Shown here: positions 43,528 through 52,872 of the stretch, piece after piece
Position numbering within the stretch: the first letter of the stretch is position 1
Layout: each line of letters begins with the position of its first letter
Origin: a virus
Virus record (IMG/VR): IMGVR_UViG_3300037010_001573
Span: 64,001 to 128,000 of that record
Reading direction: 5' to 3' (one strand)
DNA length: 64,000 nt
Made by a program: the position numbers and the translations under genes
Notes under the pieces: generated by a model
What the model was told of the DNA's origin: nothing
Seen by the model: the letters and a program-made list of their open reading frames with translations, nothing else
Database searches by the model: none

Positions 43528-45198
43528 TTAATTTATTACCCAAAACTTTATTACTGTTTCTGTTGTTGGTGCTACATAATTTATAGTAAAAAAACCATTA
43601 GCTTCTACTACAGAAATTATTCTACAAGTAGTGTCATTTGTCCCCATTTGACACATTACAATACTTGAGGTTTTTACAAGTGAGTTTGTTACTACTAAAG
43701 ACGTTGTTCCGAATGCAGCATTTACTTTACCCGCTATTTTATGTATAGTTTGATTACCTGTAGTTCCTGGTGCAATGATAGTATTAGAAAAATACAATTT
43801 ACCTGTCTGTACTTCCAATGCTCTATACTCTCCTAATGTAGAAGTAAGAATAGCATCTATTAAAACACCTCTTGTAATACCATTTGCAGTTCCAGTTTGA
43901 TTAATAGTAGGATTTATTCTTAGTGCTGAATATTGACCAGTATTAGTTGTGGGAGAAAATGTTTGTTGTAATTGCATTAAATAATTTGTACTTGCTAATT
44001 GAGCATCAGTAGTTATACCATTAGTAAAAATATGTCCACCTACATAATTATTATAAGCTGTATAAACTATACCAGCATTTGGGTTACTAGATAATGGATT
44101 TGCTTTAACTGACCAAGTAGCAGCACTTAATTGGAAGCCAGATGTAAATAATGCTGATACAAAATTAGATGATGATATACCATTTGCATTTAAGGCAGCA
44201 TTTAGTGTTGCATTACCAGCATAATCAACTGAAAATCTATTCACACCACCAACTTGTAAATCAAGTAATTTTGCTCCAGTACCAACAGAAATGTTTGTTA
44301 TATTTAATTTTATAGCACTTGGTACACCTGTTGTATTCCAAGTTTGTTTTAAATCTAATAAAGATCCAGATAATGAACCGGAAGCTGAGTATGTGTCTGT
44401 TAATATTACTTTTCCATTTGAAGATTCAATACTTATATAATTAGCAGCTGCAGTTAATACTGGGTCAATAAATAAACCTCTTGTAATACCATTAGCACCA
44501 CCAGTTTGGTTAATTGTTGGTACAATATTAAAAGTATTATAAATTCCAGTTCCAGTTATTGGTGCAAATGTTTCAGTTAAATTCATTAATCCAGATATAC
44601 CACTTGTAGTTGTTCTATTTAACATAACACCAAAATAATGAGCATAACCAGTTGATGTTAATGGTTGTGAGATATATCTCATAGCAGTTCCATCTATTGA
44701 ACCAGCACCAGTTGTAGCTAATGCTGGACCAATAATAACGTTATTAGAACCATTACCAAATATTAAAGCAGCACTTAATGCTTGAAATCTAAAAGCATTT
44801 TTATTACCTATAACAAACTTCATAAAGTTAGATGCTGAATCTGAAGCTTGATTATTTATTGCAAGTTTAATAGCATCTGGTTGTCCATTTGTATTCCAAG
44901 TTTGAGATAAATCCAACAATGAACCTGATGCTGATGAACCTGAAGCCGAGGTTGTATTTATAAGAAATGCAGAACCTGTTATAGTTTGATTCCCTATAAA
45001 AATATTTGAACCTGTAGTTGCAAAAGAACCAGTATTTATTTGAGATGTATTTAATGCATATGAAGCTGTTAAACTATTCATAGCATAAGATGAAGTCCCA
45101 AATAAAGAACCTGTTATACCGTTTGTAACAATAAACGATCCTGTTATTATAGAATTATTTTGTGCGATAAGTCCATTACGAATTATGAATTCTTGCAT
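43528..45198 (-). CDS. Tail fibre-like protein with two internal repeats
   Basis: A 556-residue Ser/Thr/Gly-rich protein. The N-terminus carries the shared fibre module (NGITGSLFGTSSYAMNSLTASYALN, about 27-51). Two long tandem repeats follow, each with SGSLLDL-QTWNT-G-P-AIKL (about 90-115 and 275-300) and PTINQTG-ANGITRG (about 228-242 and 430-444). A C-terminal 75-residue tip domain ends the protein. It is probably a fibre or whisker with a trimeric beta structure. The paralogous modules in the next two genes suggest duplication and swapping. Confidence 0.72.
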   Translation of the reverse strand: MQEFIIRNGLIAQNNSIITGSFIVTNGITGSLFGTSSYAMNSLTASYALNTSQINTGSFATTGSNIFIGNQTITGSAFLINTTSASGSSASGSLLDLSQTWNTNGQPDAIKLAINNQASDSASNFMKFVIGNKNAFRFQALSAALIFGNGSNNVIIGPALATTGAGSIDGTAMRYISQPLTSTGYAHYFGVMLNRTTTSGISGLMNLTETFAPITGTGIYNTFNIVPTINQTGGANGITRGLFIDPVLTAAANYISIESSNGKVILTDTYSASGSLSGSLLDLKQTWNTTGVPSAIKLNITNISVGTGAKLLDLQVGGVNRFSVDYAGNATLNAALNANGISSSNFVSALFTSGFQLSAATWSVKANPLSSNPNAGIVYTAYNNYVGGHIFTNGITTDAQLASTNYLMQLQQTFSPTTNTGQYSALRINPTINQTGTANGITRGVLIDAILTSTLGEYRALEVQTGKLYFSNTIIAPGTTGNQTIHKIAGKVNAAFGTTSLVVTNSLVKTSSIVMCQMGTNDTTCRIISVVEANGFFTINYVAPTTETVIKFWVIN

Positions 45199-45242
45199 TT
45201 TATTTTTACTTTAGTTCACTGTCCCTAAAGTGTGGGTTTATG

Positions 45243-46616
45243 TTATATATATGTAACTAATGTTTTTATAGTCCATCCTGATGTTAAAGTCACAGCATTT
45301 ATTTGTATTTGTCCTGTTATTATGGTTGATGTGAATGTAACAGGTGATGTATCTCCCAAATCTGTTGTAGAAACATCTGTATAAGTTGTTCCTAATCCAT
45401 CATTCCATACTGTCATAAATTCTCCGGCTCGTGCATTTAAGCCATTGAATAAAGTATATTTTGTAAAAGCAGCAGTGTATGAACCTGTTGCTTGTGTATA
45501 AATATTGTTTGTCCCAACAATAGAAGACGCTATATTTGAATAATCTGTTAAAGTTCCATCTAATTGTAGTGTGTTTGTTATTATAAAATTAGATGAACTA
45601 ACAGCATATGAAGATGTACCAGCAAATTTAGATGAATTTGAACCGGTATATGCATTAAAAGAGGATGTTGTTACCAAAGACCCAGTGTCTATAGTACTTA
45701 CATTTAAAGCATATGATGCTGTTGTTGAATATGATGATGTACCTATTAAATCTCCAGTAAATGTACCTAAAAACGACCCTGTATTGCTCATGAATTGATC
45801 AATCCTATTTGCCGTTACTATAAGACAAGGAGAAACCGGAGTTGTTGGTGTTGTATTTGCCGGATTTGTTTTAAGTGTTACAGTAGTACTTTCAGCCTGA
45901 TACATTAATTGTACATAATCACCAGTAGCAGCGTTTATGTAATAATTTAAAGATGTTATAAGTTCACCATCAGCCCCCCCTGTTTTTTGAGGAATAACAA
46001 ATTGCGAGTTAGTATATGCTATATCTGATGAACTACCACCATCATTTCCTTTTCGTATCCATATGTTAACTATTTCATTCTGTCCAGAATTATTTGAAAA
46101 CTGGGCTGAGAATTGGTAATTATAAACCCCAGCATTAGTAAAATATACTTTTGTTTTATCCCCATTGGATCCACTTATATAAACACCATTTGATATATAA
46201 GTAGTTCCTAAAGAAGCAGAATAGGCTTCAGTAGTTGATGTTATAGGATAAGATCCAGTATCATAAAAACTTCCATAAGAACCAGTAGTTGTATTTCCTC
46301 CAATCCCACCACCTGCAGAAGTAATAGTTACTTGTCCTACACCACTTGAAGGTGATAAAGATATATTAGGTCCCGCTACTAGTTGAGTTACACCACCATT
46401 TAAAGCAATACTTGCGGTATCAGCATAAGATGCTGTCCCGAATAAAGAACCAGTAAAATAAACAGCTGTTATATTTCCGTTTATATTAAAATCTACAGAA
46501 GACGATTCAGGAAATATACTTGAAGAATAATATTGTAATAATAAAGTACTACCACTTTTTATAAGTTGATATCCATCTTTATCATTAGGTTTTCTAAACG
46601 ATATACTATTTTGCAT
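45243..46616 (-). CDS. Tail fibre / adhesin protein
   Basis: A 457-residue protein with two copies of the GSLFGTASYADTASIALN-type module (about 55-73 and 285-310) around a central domain (about 105-265) that has the jelly-roll look of a C1q/TNF-like head (NGVYISGSNGDKTKVYFTNAGVYNYQFSAQF, then IVNIWIRKGNDGG). A DTGSLVTTSSFNAYTGS segment (about 312-328) is shared with the gene at 46754. It is likely a receptor-binding or decoration protein of the tail. Confidence 0.72.
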   Translation of the reverse strand: MQNSISFRKPNDKDGYQLIKSGSTLLLQYYSSSIFPESSSVDFNINGNITAVYFTGSLFGTASYADTASIALNGGVTQLVAGPNISLSPSSGVGQVTITSAGGGIGGNTTTGSYGSFYDTGSYPITSTTEAYSASLGTTYISNGVYISGSNGDKTKVYFTNAGVYNYQFSAQFSNNSGQNEIVNIWIRKGNDGGSSSDIAYTNSQFVIPQKTGGADGELITSLNYYINAATGDYVQLMYQAESTTVTLKTNPANTTPTTPVSPCLIVTANRIDQFMSNTGSFLGTFTGDLIGTSSYSTTASYALNVSTIDTGSLVTTSSFNAYTGSNSSKFAGTSSYAVSSSNFIITNTLQLDGTLTDYSNIASSIVGTNNIYTQATGSYTAAFTKYTLFNGLNARAGEFMTVWNDGLGTTYTDVSTTDLGDTSPVTFTSTIITGQIQINAVTLTSGWTIKTLVTYI

Positions 46617-46644
46617 ATTATTATATTTATTTATTAAAAAAAAA

Positions 46645-46676
46645 TAGTCGCTCCTATTAAAGACAAGAAGCGACTA
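46645..46676 (-). terminator. Intrinsic terminator between two fibre genes
   Basis: An 8-bp perfect stem (TAGTCGCT/AGCGACTA) with a 16-base loop, followed on the minus strand by nine T. It lies in the 137-base gap between the fibre genes at 46754 and 45243. An ATATTTATAC element (minus strand, 46743-46752) lies upstream of it rather than downstream. Confidence 0.85.
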
Positions 46677-46753
46677 AATAGAACCACCAATTTTAGACCT
46701 GGTGATCTGTAATGGAATACCCAATTATGGACTTGGATGCTCATGTATAAATA

Positions 46754-48379
46754 TCAATAATTCTTGTTTAGCTTAATATAAGATATTGAAGACTTCCCAT
46801 ATTTGTTTAAAATAGGTAATATTGATTTTTCAAATACATTGCATGTAAAATCAGGATAGAAAACTACAACATCTATTGTCTTAATAGTTTTATATTTTTT
46901 ATTATGATATATCAAAGGTGCACCATATGTTGTAATCCCTAAACCATAATCCAAGCGATTTAAGGGTTGGGCAAATGAAATTGTATTTCCTTGTTTATAT
47001 ACAACAAATGACGAATTTTTATAAGCTTCTGATATTCCTGTACTTCTGTGTCCTAGAGGTATTGTTATCTGATCTATAGATATAAAATCAACAGCTAAAG
47101 TTCTATCACCATTACTTGTTTCTATTATATAAACATTAAAAAGACTTAAAATATAGTTATTATTAAAATTACCAGGATTAGATTCATATCCGTAATTTGT
47201 TGTAAAATTTGAAAATGAAACACCATAATCAGATTGATTAAAAGTACATAAAATAGTTCCTAAAATTTTAGATTTATATGGGTTTGATTGGTCTCGAAGA
47301 TCACCATTGGTGTCTACCCCGATCCTATATTCACCAGCATAAAATCTAGAAAAATTTCTTTTGTTATATTTATCTATTTTTAAAAAACGTAAAAGATTAT
47401 TATGTTTTGAAGTACATATTGTGTTTAATTGATTTTGGTTAATGTAGTTTTCAGTAAAATTAGGTATATGCGAACCAACATGTGATATTAAGTTATTTTG
47501 TAATTCATTCATAAGATTAGCATATGCTTTTGAATTTACATCTATTTCAAACCCTCTCTTAGTTGATACTTTCCCATATAATTTTCTAACACCAACACAT
47601 GTCGAGAATAAATTAACACCTCCTACTCTCAGATTATTTGTACTGCTTCTATAACTATATAATATTACCCTACCCCAGATCATTTCTTTATCTTGAATAT
47701 ATATTTCTATATCTTCAATATTATTAAATACTAGTTTAGTATATTTAGTGGAATTTGTAAAATCTAAAATATCAACATATAAGGAAGGCAACATGGTGTT
47801 TAAAACAGTCTCTGTTTTAAAATGTGTCTGTGGGTTTATATTTGTAGATTCAAACCATCTAAGTCTACGTTGTTCTACGGGTGGATCTCCAACTCGACCA
47901 TATTCAAGATTATACATTTCATAACGTCCATCAAATAAAACACCATTTTGATAAAAATCACCAGTTATATCTATACTACCTGTAATTATAACATTTTGAA
48001 TTAATGGATCTACAAAAGAAGCAGTAGCAGTATATGAAGAACTTATAGAATTACCGCTAGTTATTGCGTATGATGCGCTAACTATTCCTTCTAACCCACC
48101 CCCGTCACCTGAAAAAGATCCTGTAAAACTTCCAGTATTATATGATGATGTGAATTCATTAAAAGATGAAGTTGTTACGAAAGAACCAGTATCTACTATA
48201 GAACCTGTTCCTGAAAGTCCAGGTGGTCCTTGAGGTCCTGGAGATACCACCTCAACGATGTTGGTTATTTCTCTAGGTACAACAATTATATTGCTAACGT
48301 CTGAATTAACATCTATATTATTGATGGTGTTTTCTACATTAACATTATTTGTGTTTATATTAATATCTATCTTACTCAT
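46754..48379 (-). CDS. Tail fibre-like protein with a short collagen-like segment
   Basis: A 541-residue protein. The N-terminus is Asn/Ile/Val-rich, followed by a brief collagen-like GPQGPPGLSGTGS (about 70-82) and the fibre module DTGSFVTTSSFNEFTSSYNTGSFTGSFSG plus SASYAITSGN (about 84-130). The larger C-terminal part (150-541) is a distinct folded region with WFESTNINPQTHF and repeated Tyr/Asn-rich strands and no known family. It starts in the stop codon of the gene upstream, so the two are coupled. Confidence 0.68.
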   Translation of the reverse strand: MSKIDININTNNVNVENTINNIDVNSDVSNIIVVPREITNIVEVVSPGPQGPPGLSGTGSIVDTGSFVTTSSFNEFTSSYNTGSFTGSFSGDGGGLEGIVSASYAITSGNSISSSYTATASFVDPLIQNVIITGSIDITGDFYQNGVLFDGRYEMYNLEYGRVGDPPVEQRRLRWFESTNINPQTHFKTETVLNTMLPSLYVDILDFTNSTKYTKLVFNNIEDIEIYIQDKEMIWGRVILYSYRSSTNNLRVGGVNLFSTCVGVRKLYGKVSTKRGFEIDVNSKAYANLMNELQNNLISHVGSHIPNFTENYINQNQLNTICTSKHNNLLRFLKIDKYNKRNFSRFYAGEYRIGVDTNGDLRDQSNPYKSKILGTILCTFNQSDYGVSFSNFTTNYGYESNPGNFNNNYILSLFNVYIIETSNGDRTLAVDFISIDQITIPLGHRSTGISEAYKNSSFVVYKQGNTISFAQPLNRLDYGLGITTYGAPLIYHNKKYKTIKTIDVVVFYPDFTCNVFEKSILPILNKYGKSSISYIKLNKNY

Positions 48380-48759
48380 TAACTAAATGTAGTAACTTCT
48401 TTACTTAATCGTACTTTTCCTTCTAAAATTCTATTCACTACAGGACAATCCCCACTTCCCGATATAATATCTAAATCATAAACAGCAGTATCAAAATCAA
48501 ATAATGAAGATGTACATGACGCTATGTAAATTCCTATAGAACCTGAAGATGAATTAGTCATATTTAATCCGGTTCCATCATTATTTAATACATTTGTTAA
48601 TGTAACTATAGGAGGATTAACACCTAATGCCGATCTAATCTGCATTTTAGAATTATATGTAGATAAATCAACAGGAATACCATTAGCATCCTTGTAAATT
48701 ATAGAAAAATCAACAGTTGAACCTTGTTCAATTGTAAAAGAGTATTTGCCTGCACCCAT
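48379..48759 (-). CDS. BppU-like beta-sandwich virion protein
   Basis: A 126-residue protein with a FTIEQGSTVDFSIIYKDANGIPVDLSTYNSKMQIRS core (about 8-43) and an FDTAVYDLDI strand near residue 92, the pattern of the N-terminal domain of baseplate upper proteins (BppU-like) and related attachment modules in environmental phages. It lies directly before the fibre gene and may anchor it. Confidence 0.62.
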   Translation of the reverse strand: MGAGKYSFTIEQGSTVDFSIIYKDANGIPVDLSTYNSKMQIRSALGVNPPIVTLTNVLNNDGTGLNMTNSSSGSIGIYIASCTSSLFDFDTAVYDLDIISGSGDCPVVNRILEGKVRLSKEVTTFS

Positions 48760-48775
48760 ATCAGTAGTTTATTTA

Positions 48776-48785
48776 TTATAAATAT
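48776..48785 (-). promoter_or_regulatory. ATATTTATAA element, putative late promoter of the fibre unit
   Basis: The minus strand reads ATATTTATAATAAATAAAC, beginning 26 bases before the start at 48759 and immediately after the capsid-gene terminator. This terminator-then-element order is what a promoter for a separate transcription unit would show. Confidence 0.55.
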
Positions 48786-48794
48786 GATAAAAAA

Positions 48795-48814
48795 AGCCTA
48801 GCTTTCGCTAGGCT
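48795..48814 (-). terminator. Intrinsic terminator after the major capsid gene
   Basis: An 8-bp perfect GC-rich stem (AGCCTAGC/GCTAGGCT) with a 4-base loop and seven T on the minus strand, 24 bases below the capsid stop. Confidence 0.93.
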
Positions 48815-48837
48815 CTTTATTTTATTTCAGGTATTAA

Positions 48838-50511
48838 TTACACACCAAGTGTATTTAAACCATGAACGAATATTCTACCATAGAATTCTGGTCTTAACAT
48901 TTTCTTAGCGTATCTTGTCATTATTCCTTTTCTTGGTACGAAAGTATTAGGATCGTAAACAAGTGGAGTCATTAATAATGGAACGTAAGGAGCATAAACA
49001 GCACCTGATTCTAAGAATTGAGCACCTTTATAACCAGTTAAAATTACGTTATCACTAAAATATGGATTAACATATACTTTGAAACGTGAGTTTAATGTAC
49101 CAATTTTTTGGCTACCAAAATTAAATACTTTATCTAATTCAGCACCTGCATCAGAAGCATATCCTGGAATAGATTGCATAATAGTTGCTACAGCTGGTGA
49201 TATTACTAAGAAGTTAGCTTGACCACGAAGTGTTTTTTGTAAAATTTTATTACTTACACCTTGAAGAACAGTACCTAAAGTAGCGAACCAAGCACCTTGG
49301 TTATTGTAAAATCCTGTATTTGCTGTAGTTGATGTTTGGGCAAATGAAGAACCATTCCAGAATGTATTATTTTGTGCTGACCAGTATCCAGTTGTTGCTG
49401 CTTCTTCAGTTAACATAGCTAAGATTTCTAAATCGATTTCCATAGCAATATATTGAGAAAGAAGACCTGTTAATTCAGCTTCAGCATCAATGTTTTGGTA
49501 AGCGTTAAGATCCTGAGCCATCTCTGGTGTCCATTGTGCTTTTAATTTTCTTGTTTTAGCAACAATAGCTTCAGATTTCATCTGAATGTTGATAGATGGG
49601 ATCTCAATTTGAGAAGCATTTAATGAGTTAGGTACAGAAACGTCCGTTCTATCAGCTTCAAAATCACCACGAGCAGCAGGAGTTGTTTGTTTATTATAGA
49701 ATAATACTGTAGAAGTACCACCTACGTTAGGAGCAGCATTTGTAATAAATGTTAAACCTGAACCACTTGCATAAGATGTAAATTGAGATAATACGTTTGC
49801 TGGTGTAACACCTGAACCACTAATTGTAAAAGCTGTAGAAGCTAAGTAATCAGCAGAATCAAGAGCAGCTAATTGTGCATCTGCAATTGTTACTCTATAA
49901 AGAGTAGTTGCAGTACCAATAAAACGAGAATCATAGTTTACATAAGGAGCTAATGAATCAGAAGCAGCAGTAGCATAAGAAGCAGTAGTTAATGTTGTTA
50001 CAGAAGCTGAGAATTGGTTCATTGAATAACCATATCTTCCTCTACCATAAAGACCACCAGTTGGATCAACATTAGTAATATCAACATCACTTGCTTGAAC
50101 GTCTGCTAATGAACCGTATAATGATTTACCAGCTTGGAATGGGTTTTTATTATTACCATATTGGAAATCTAGATAAAATACAAGACCAGAAGGCATAGAC
50201 ATTGGTTGTACAGAAACGAAATCTTTAGCTACGATTTCTGCAAATACTCTACGTACTAATGGTAAAGCAATACCAGCCCAGTTTTCACCAGTACCACCTA
50301 ACATTGAATTTTGACCAGATGTTGTGTTAGTTTCAACAACTAATTGTTTAGCTTGGTTTTCAAGAATAACAGCCATGTTGTTCTTTTCAACTTCGCTAGT
50401 AATATTTTTAAGAAGTCCACTTCTTTCCCATTTAGCAGCTGTTTTAGCAGCTTCTGCTTGTTGGCTTTTCCATGGATTTGCTCCTTCTAAAAGCATGTTT
50501 AAATTTTCCAT
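48838..50511 (-). CDS. 23: Major capsid protein (gp23-like)
   Basis: A 557-residue HK97-fold capsid protein of the gp23 type. An N-terminal helical region (1-65) is followed by NWAGIALPLVRRVFAEIVAKDFVSVQPMSMPSGLVFYLDF-like order (about 76-116), a hallmark of gp23, and the conserved C-terminus GAVYAPYVPLL, RKGIMTRYAKKMLRPEFYGRI (about 505-550). The prohead protease encoded upstream probably removes the N-terminal part. It follows the scaffold gene and has its own strong terminator. Confidence 0.95.
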   Translation of the reverse strand: MENLNMLLEGANPWKSQQAEAAKTAAKWERSGLLKNITSEVEKNNMAVILENQAKQLVVETNTTSGQNSMLGGTGENWAGIALPLVRRVFAEIVAKDFVSVQPMSMPSGLVFYLDFQYGNNKNPFQAGKSLYGSLADVQASDVDITNVDPTGGLYGRGRYGYSMNQFSASVTTLTTASYATAASDSLAPYVNYDSRFIGTATTLYRVTIADAQLAALDSADYLASTAFTISGSGVTPANVLSQFTSYASGSGLTFITNAAPNVGGTSTVLFYNKQTTPAARGDFEADRTDVSVPNSLNASQIEIPSINIQMKSEAIVAKTRKLKAQWTPEMAQDLNAYQNIDAEAELTGLLSQYIAMEIDLEILAMLTEEAATTGYWSAQNNTFWNGSSFAQTSTTANTGFYNNQGAWFATLGTVLQGVSNKILQKTLRGQANFLVISPAVATIMQSIPGYASDAGAELDKVFNFGSQKIGTLNSRFKVYVNPYFSDNVILTGYKGAQFLESGAVYAPYVPLLMTPLVYDPNTFVPRKGIMTRYAKKMLRPEFYGRIFVHGLNTLGV

Positions 50512-50529
50512 TGTTTAAATTTTGTTTTT

Positions 50530-51555
50530 TTATTTAATATTTGCTAATTTTTGCATTCTAGTAATGAAATCATTACCTTCTACAATTAACGGTTTTGTTG
50601 CAACACCCGCAGATTTTGAAGCAAAACCTAATGATTCTTTAAGTGGAGATTTTTGAGTAACTGAATTGAATGTTTCAAAAAGTGATTCATATATCAATTT
50701 AGCATCTTTAGCTGTCCCCGCTTTATCGAACGCTCTTACAACTTTTAATTTTTGAGATTCGTTAAGATTTTTAGCTTTGAAAATTTTGTTAACGTATAGT
50801 AATTTAGCATTTAATAAATTTACTTCGTTTAATTCAGTACGTAAAGTATTAACCGTTTCTAAAGCAAGTTTTAAATCTTCTTCGATTTTTTTCTTGTCTT
50901 CATCTTCTACTTTGTTTTTAGCTTCTTCGATTTCATCTTTATCATCGGCCATTAACTCAGCAAGAATAGCGTCTAATTCTTCTTCTAAATTTTCTTCTTC
51001 ACTACCAAAATCCTCACTACCCATATCACCACTTAAATCAACTCCGTCTCCGGTTTCATCTTCATGGTTTTCAATCTCATCTCCAGCACCACCAGTTTCC
51101 TGATCTATAATGCTTTTAATAAGATCTTCTAATTCATCCATTGATAAATCTTTAACTTCTTTTTCGTCTTCGTCTTCGATTTCTTCAGCTTCTTCTGTTT
51201 CTGCTTCAGCATCTTCTGCTTCTTCATCTTCATTTTCTGCTTCATTTAATTCATTGTCTAATTCTGCAAGAATTTCATCAAGATCGATTTCGTCCATACT
51301 GTCAGTATAATCTGTATTATCAGTGAAATCATCAATACTTCTTTCTGTTGTGTCTCCTTCGTAATCCATACCAGTTGTTTCGTCTAATTCTTCTTCGTTT
51401 TCATCATACGCTTCTTTCAGTCTAGCTGAAAACATAGATTGCAACTTAGGAGTAAAAGCTTCTTCAAGAGCAAGTTTGGCTTGTTGTAGAGCAGTTTCAC
51501 GAACAGCTTTAGCATCAGCAATAGCCTCCTTTAAAAGGTCTTTTGTGTTTTTCAT
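50530..51555 (-). CDS. 22: Prohead core scaffold protein (gp22-like)
   Basis: A 341-residue, highly acidic helical protein: Asp/Glu-rich blocks dominate residues 50-225 (EDEEAEDAEAETEEAEE, EELDAILAELMADDKDEIEEA), with helical basic ends (KDLLKEAIADAKAVRETALQQAK at the start and KLKVVRAFDKAGTAKDAKLIYE near 285). Composition and place between protease and capsid genes identify a T4-type scaffold, which is degraded after assembly. Confidence 0.85.
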   Translation of the reverse strand: MKNTKDLLKEAIADAKAVRETALQQAKLALEEAFTPKLQSMFSARLKEAYDENEEELDETTGMDYEGDTTERSIDDFTDNTDYTDSMDEIDLDEILAELDNELNEAENEDEEAEDAEAETEEAEEIEDEDEKEVKDLSMDELEDLIKSIIDQETGGAGDEIENHEDETGDGVDLSGDMGSEDFGSEEENLEEELDAILAELMADDKDEIEEAKNKVEDEDKKKIEEDLKLALETVNTLRTELNEVNLLNAKLLYVNKIFKAKNLNESQKLKVVRAFDKAGTAKDAKLIYESLFETFNSVTQKSPLKESLGFASKSAGVATKPLIVEGNDFITRMQKLANIK

Positions 51556-51682
51556 TTTTGTCCTAAAATTAATTTGTGGAAATAAGCTTATTGAGTAAAA
51601 GCTTAATAGAATTGTTTATATAATGACGAGTTATATGAGATAACTCATTAGTCAAGGATAAATATGTTAGGGAAAACCAAAA

Positions 51683-51708
51683 ATGCATCTCCTGTAAAGG
51701 AAATGCAT
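51683..51708 (-). terminator. Hairpin terminator upstream of the scaffold gene
   Basis: An 11-bp stem (minus strand ATGCATTTCCT/AGGAGATGCAT, one T-G pair) with a 4-base loop, followed by TTTTT. It lies in the 176-base gap (51556-51731) between the 44-residue gene and the scaffold. The rest of the gap contains smaller inverted repeats (AAGCTT...AAGCTT; GAGTTAT/ATAACTC) and an ATATTTATCC element at 51658-51667, possibly the scaffold-capsid promoter and leader. Confidence 0.75.
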
Positions 51709-51731
51709 CATATTTTTGTAAAATATTATTA

Positions 51732-51866
51732 TTATCTACCTTGCCCAGCATAAGATTTATCACTTACATGTTTATTTACATGTTTTGTGTGTTTGCCTGT
51801 CTTTTTAGAACCAAACGTTACTTTGAGACCATTTGAAGATGGTTTAGTGTTTTTAACTTTTGCCAT
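51732..51866 (-). CDS. 44-residue basic virion-cluster protein
   Basis: A very small basic protein (MAKVKNTKPSSNGLKVTFGS, then KTGKHTKHVNKHVSDKSYAGQGR). The start lies 2 bases after the stop of the preceding gene. Short Lys/His/Gly-rich proteins ending in a YxGQG-like motif occur in head gene clusters of related phages. A competing longer frame at 51569-51763 lacks such support. Confidence 0.65.
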   Translation of the reverse strand: MAKVKNTKPSSNGLKVTFGSKKTGKHTKHVNKHVSDKSYAGQGR

Positions 51867-51868
51867 TA

Positions 51869-52240
51869 TTATTGTAAATTAACTAGTTTGTATTTTGTTG
51901 AATAAAGTAATTCAGCGACATTATCTATTTGATTTTGTAACCAACTATCTGACAATTCTGGTGCTTTTCTTAATGTTTCTACTATAGCGCATATTTTTTC
52001 AAAATATTTCACAATGTTAGAAACATCACAATTGTTATCTATCCCTAAAACTGATTTAAATTGTATTAAACCGTTTTTTCCTTGATATGATTCAACCAAA
52101 CCATCAGTTAAACCTACAATTTCTTCGTAATATCCTTCTAGAGCTTTATGAGCAGCATATGCTCCAGGTCCATTTACTCCTAAGTGGAAAACATGAACTT
52201 GTGTTCTAGAATGAAATAATATTGATGCTAATTCTTCCAT
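51869..52240 (-). CDS. Helical phage protein of the DUF5856 type
   Basis: A 123-residue all-helical protein with LFHSRTQVHVFHLGVNGPGAYAAHKALEGYYEEIVGLTDGLVESYQGK-type order in its first half (H16, H19, HKALEGYYE at about 31-39), similar to DUF5856 proteins, which recall a Dps/ferritin-like bundle. It is packed between protease and a tiny gene in the head cluster. Biological role is not established. Confidence 0.7.
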   Translation of the reverse strand: MEELASILFHSRTQVHVFHLGVNGPGAYAAHKALEGYYEEIVGLTDGLVESYQGKNGLIQFKSVLGIDNNCDVSNIVKYFEKICAIVETLRKAPELSDSWLQNQIDNVAELLYSTKYKLVNLQ

Positions 52241-52242
52241 TT

Positions 52243-52872
52243 TTAATTAGGTAACTCACAAGAACAAAATCCTGCTCGATTACATAAAATTTCTGTTATT
52301 AATTCGTTTATCTTATTCAATTTTGTTTGTTCTTGGTGGTATGGGTTAAGAGATTCGTTTACTATCTCCATAAAAGCACCTTGTGTTGATGGTGTTGATA
52401 CAAAATCCCAACATACAATATCTAAATCATCTTGTACTTCAACTGTTTCTCCTATTTGTTTTACGGATCCCATAGCACGTGATGAAATACCAACAGTAAT
52501 TCCAGCTAAAAGTAAAGCTTTTAATATGTTTCCAGAAGGTGTTGGTAATATTTCAATCTTACCTTTAACATCATCTCCTTCCCACCATAAATCTAAAATA
52601 TTGTGGCCTACATTTTTTAAATTAATGATAGGTGATTCAGGATGATCCAACTCACCCAAAGCTCTATTTTCTTTAATATATGTTCCTTTATATTTTTCAA
52701 TTTCACGTTCAAGAGTATCTTTAGGGTACACACGACCATTACCATTTTTGGTATCGGCTCTTTGTACTATACCCTCAACTATAAGGCGACCATTATTATT
52801 CCTAGCCGATTCTTGAAGTAATTGAGGAGTTATTGAAAGAGTAGATATACGCTCTATTAATAATTCTTTCAT
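52243..52872 (-). CDS. 21: Prohead core protease (gp21-like)
   Basis: A 209-residue serine protease of the herpesvirus-assemblin-like prohead family. Catalytic landmarks: NGNGRVYP (43-50), GELDHPES with H77 (73-80) and GISSRAMGSV with S130/S131 (128-137), then DIVCWDFVSTPS. It cleaves scaffold and capsid during maturation. Length matches T4 gp21 (212). It ends with a Cys-containing tail (CSCELPN). Confidence 0.93.
   Translation of the reverse strand: MKELLIERISTLSITPQLLQESARNNNGRLIVEGIVQRADTKNGNGRVYPKDTLEREIEKYKGTYIKENRALGELDHPESPIINLKNVGHNILDLWWEGDDVKGKIEILPTPSGNILKALLLAGITVGISSRAMGSVKQIGETVEVQDDLDIVCWDFVSTPSTQGAFMEIVNESLNPYHQEQTKLNKINELITEILCNRAGFCSCELPN

Noticed and set aside
50777-51310. 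Two Ser-rich plus-strand frames
   Set aside because: They are the antisense of the Glu/Asp-rich codons of the scaffold gene, which always read as Ser-rich on the other strand.
51569-51763. 64-residue minus-strand frame
   Set aside because: It runs through the terminator hairpin and overlaps the better supported 44-residue gene.
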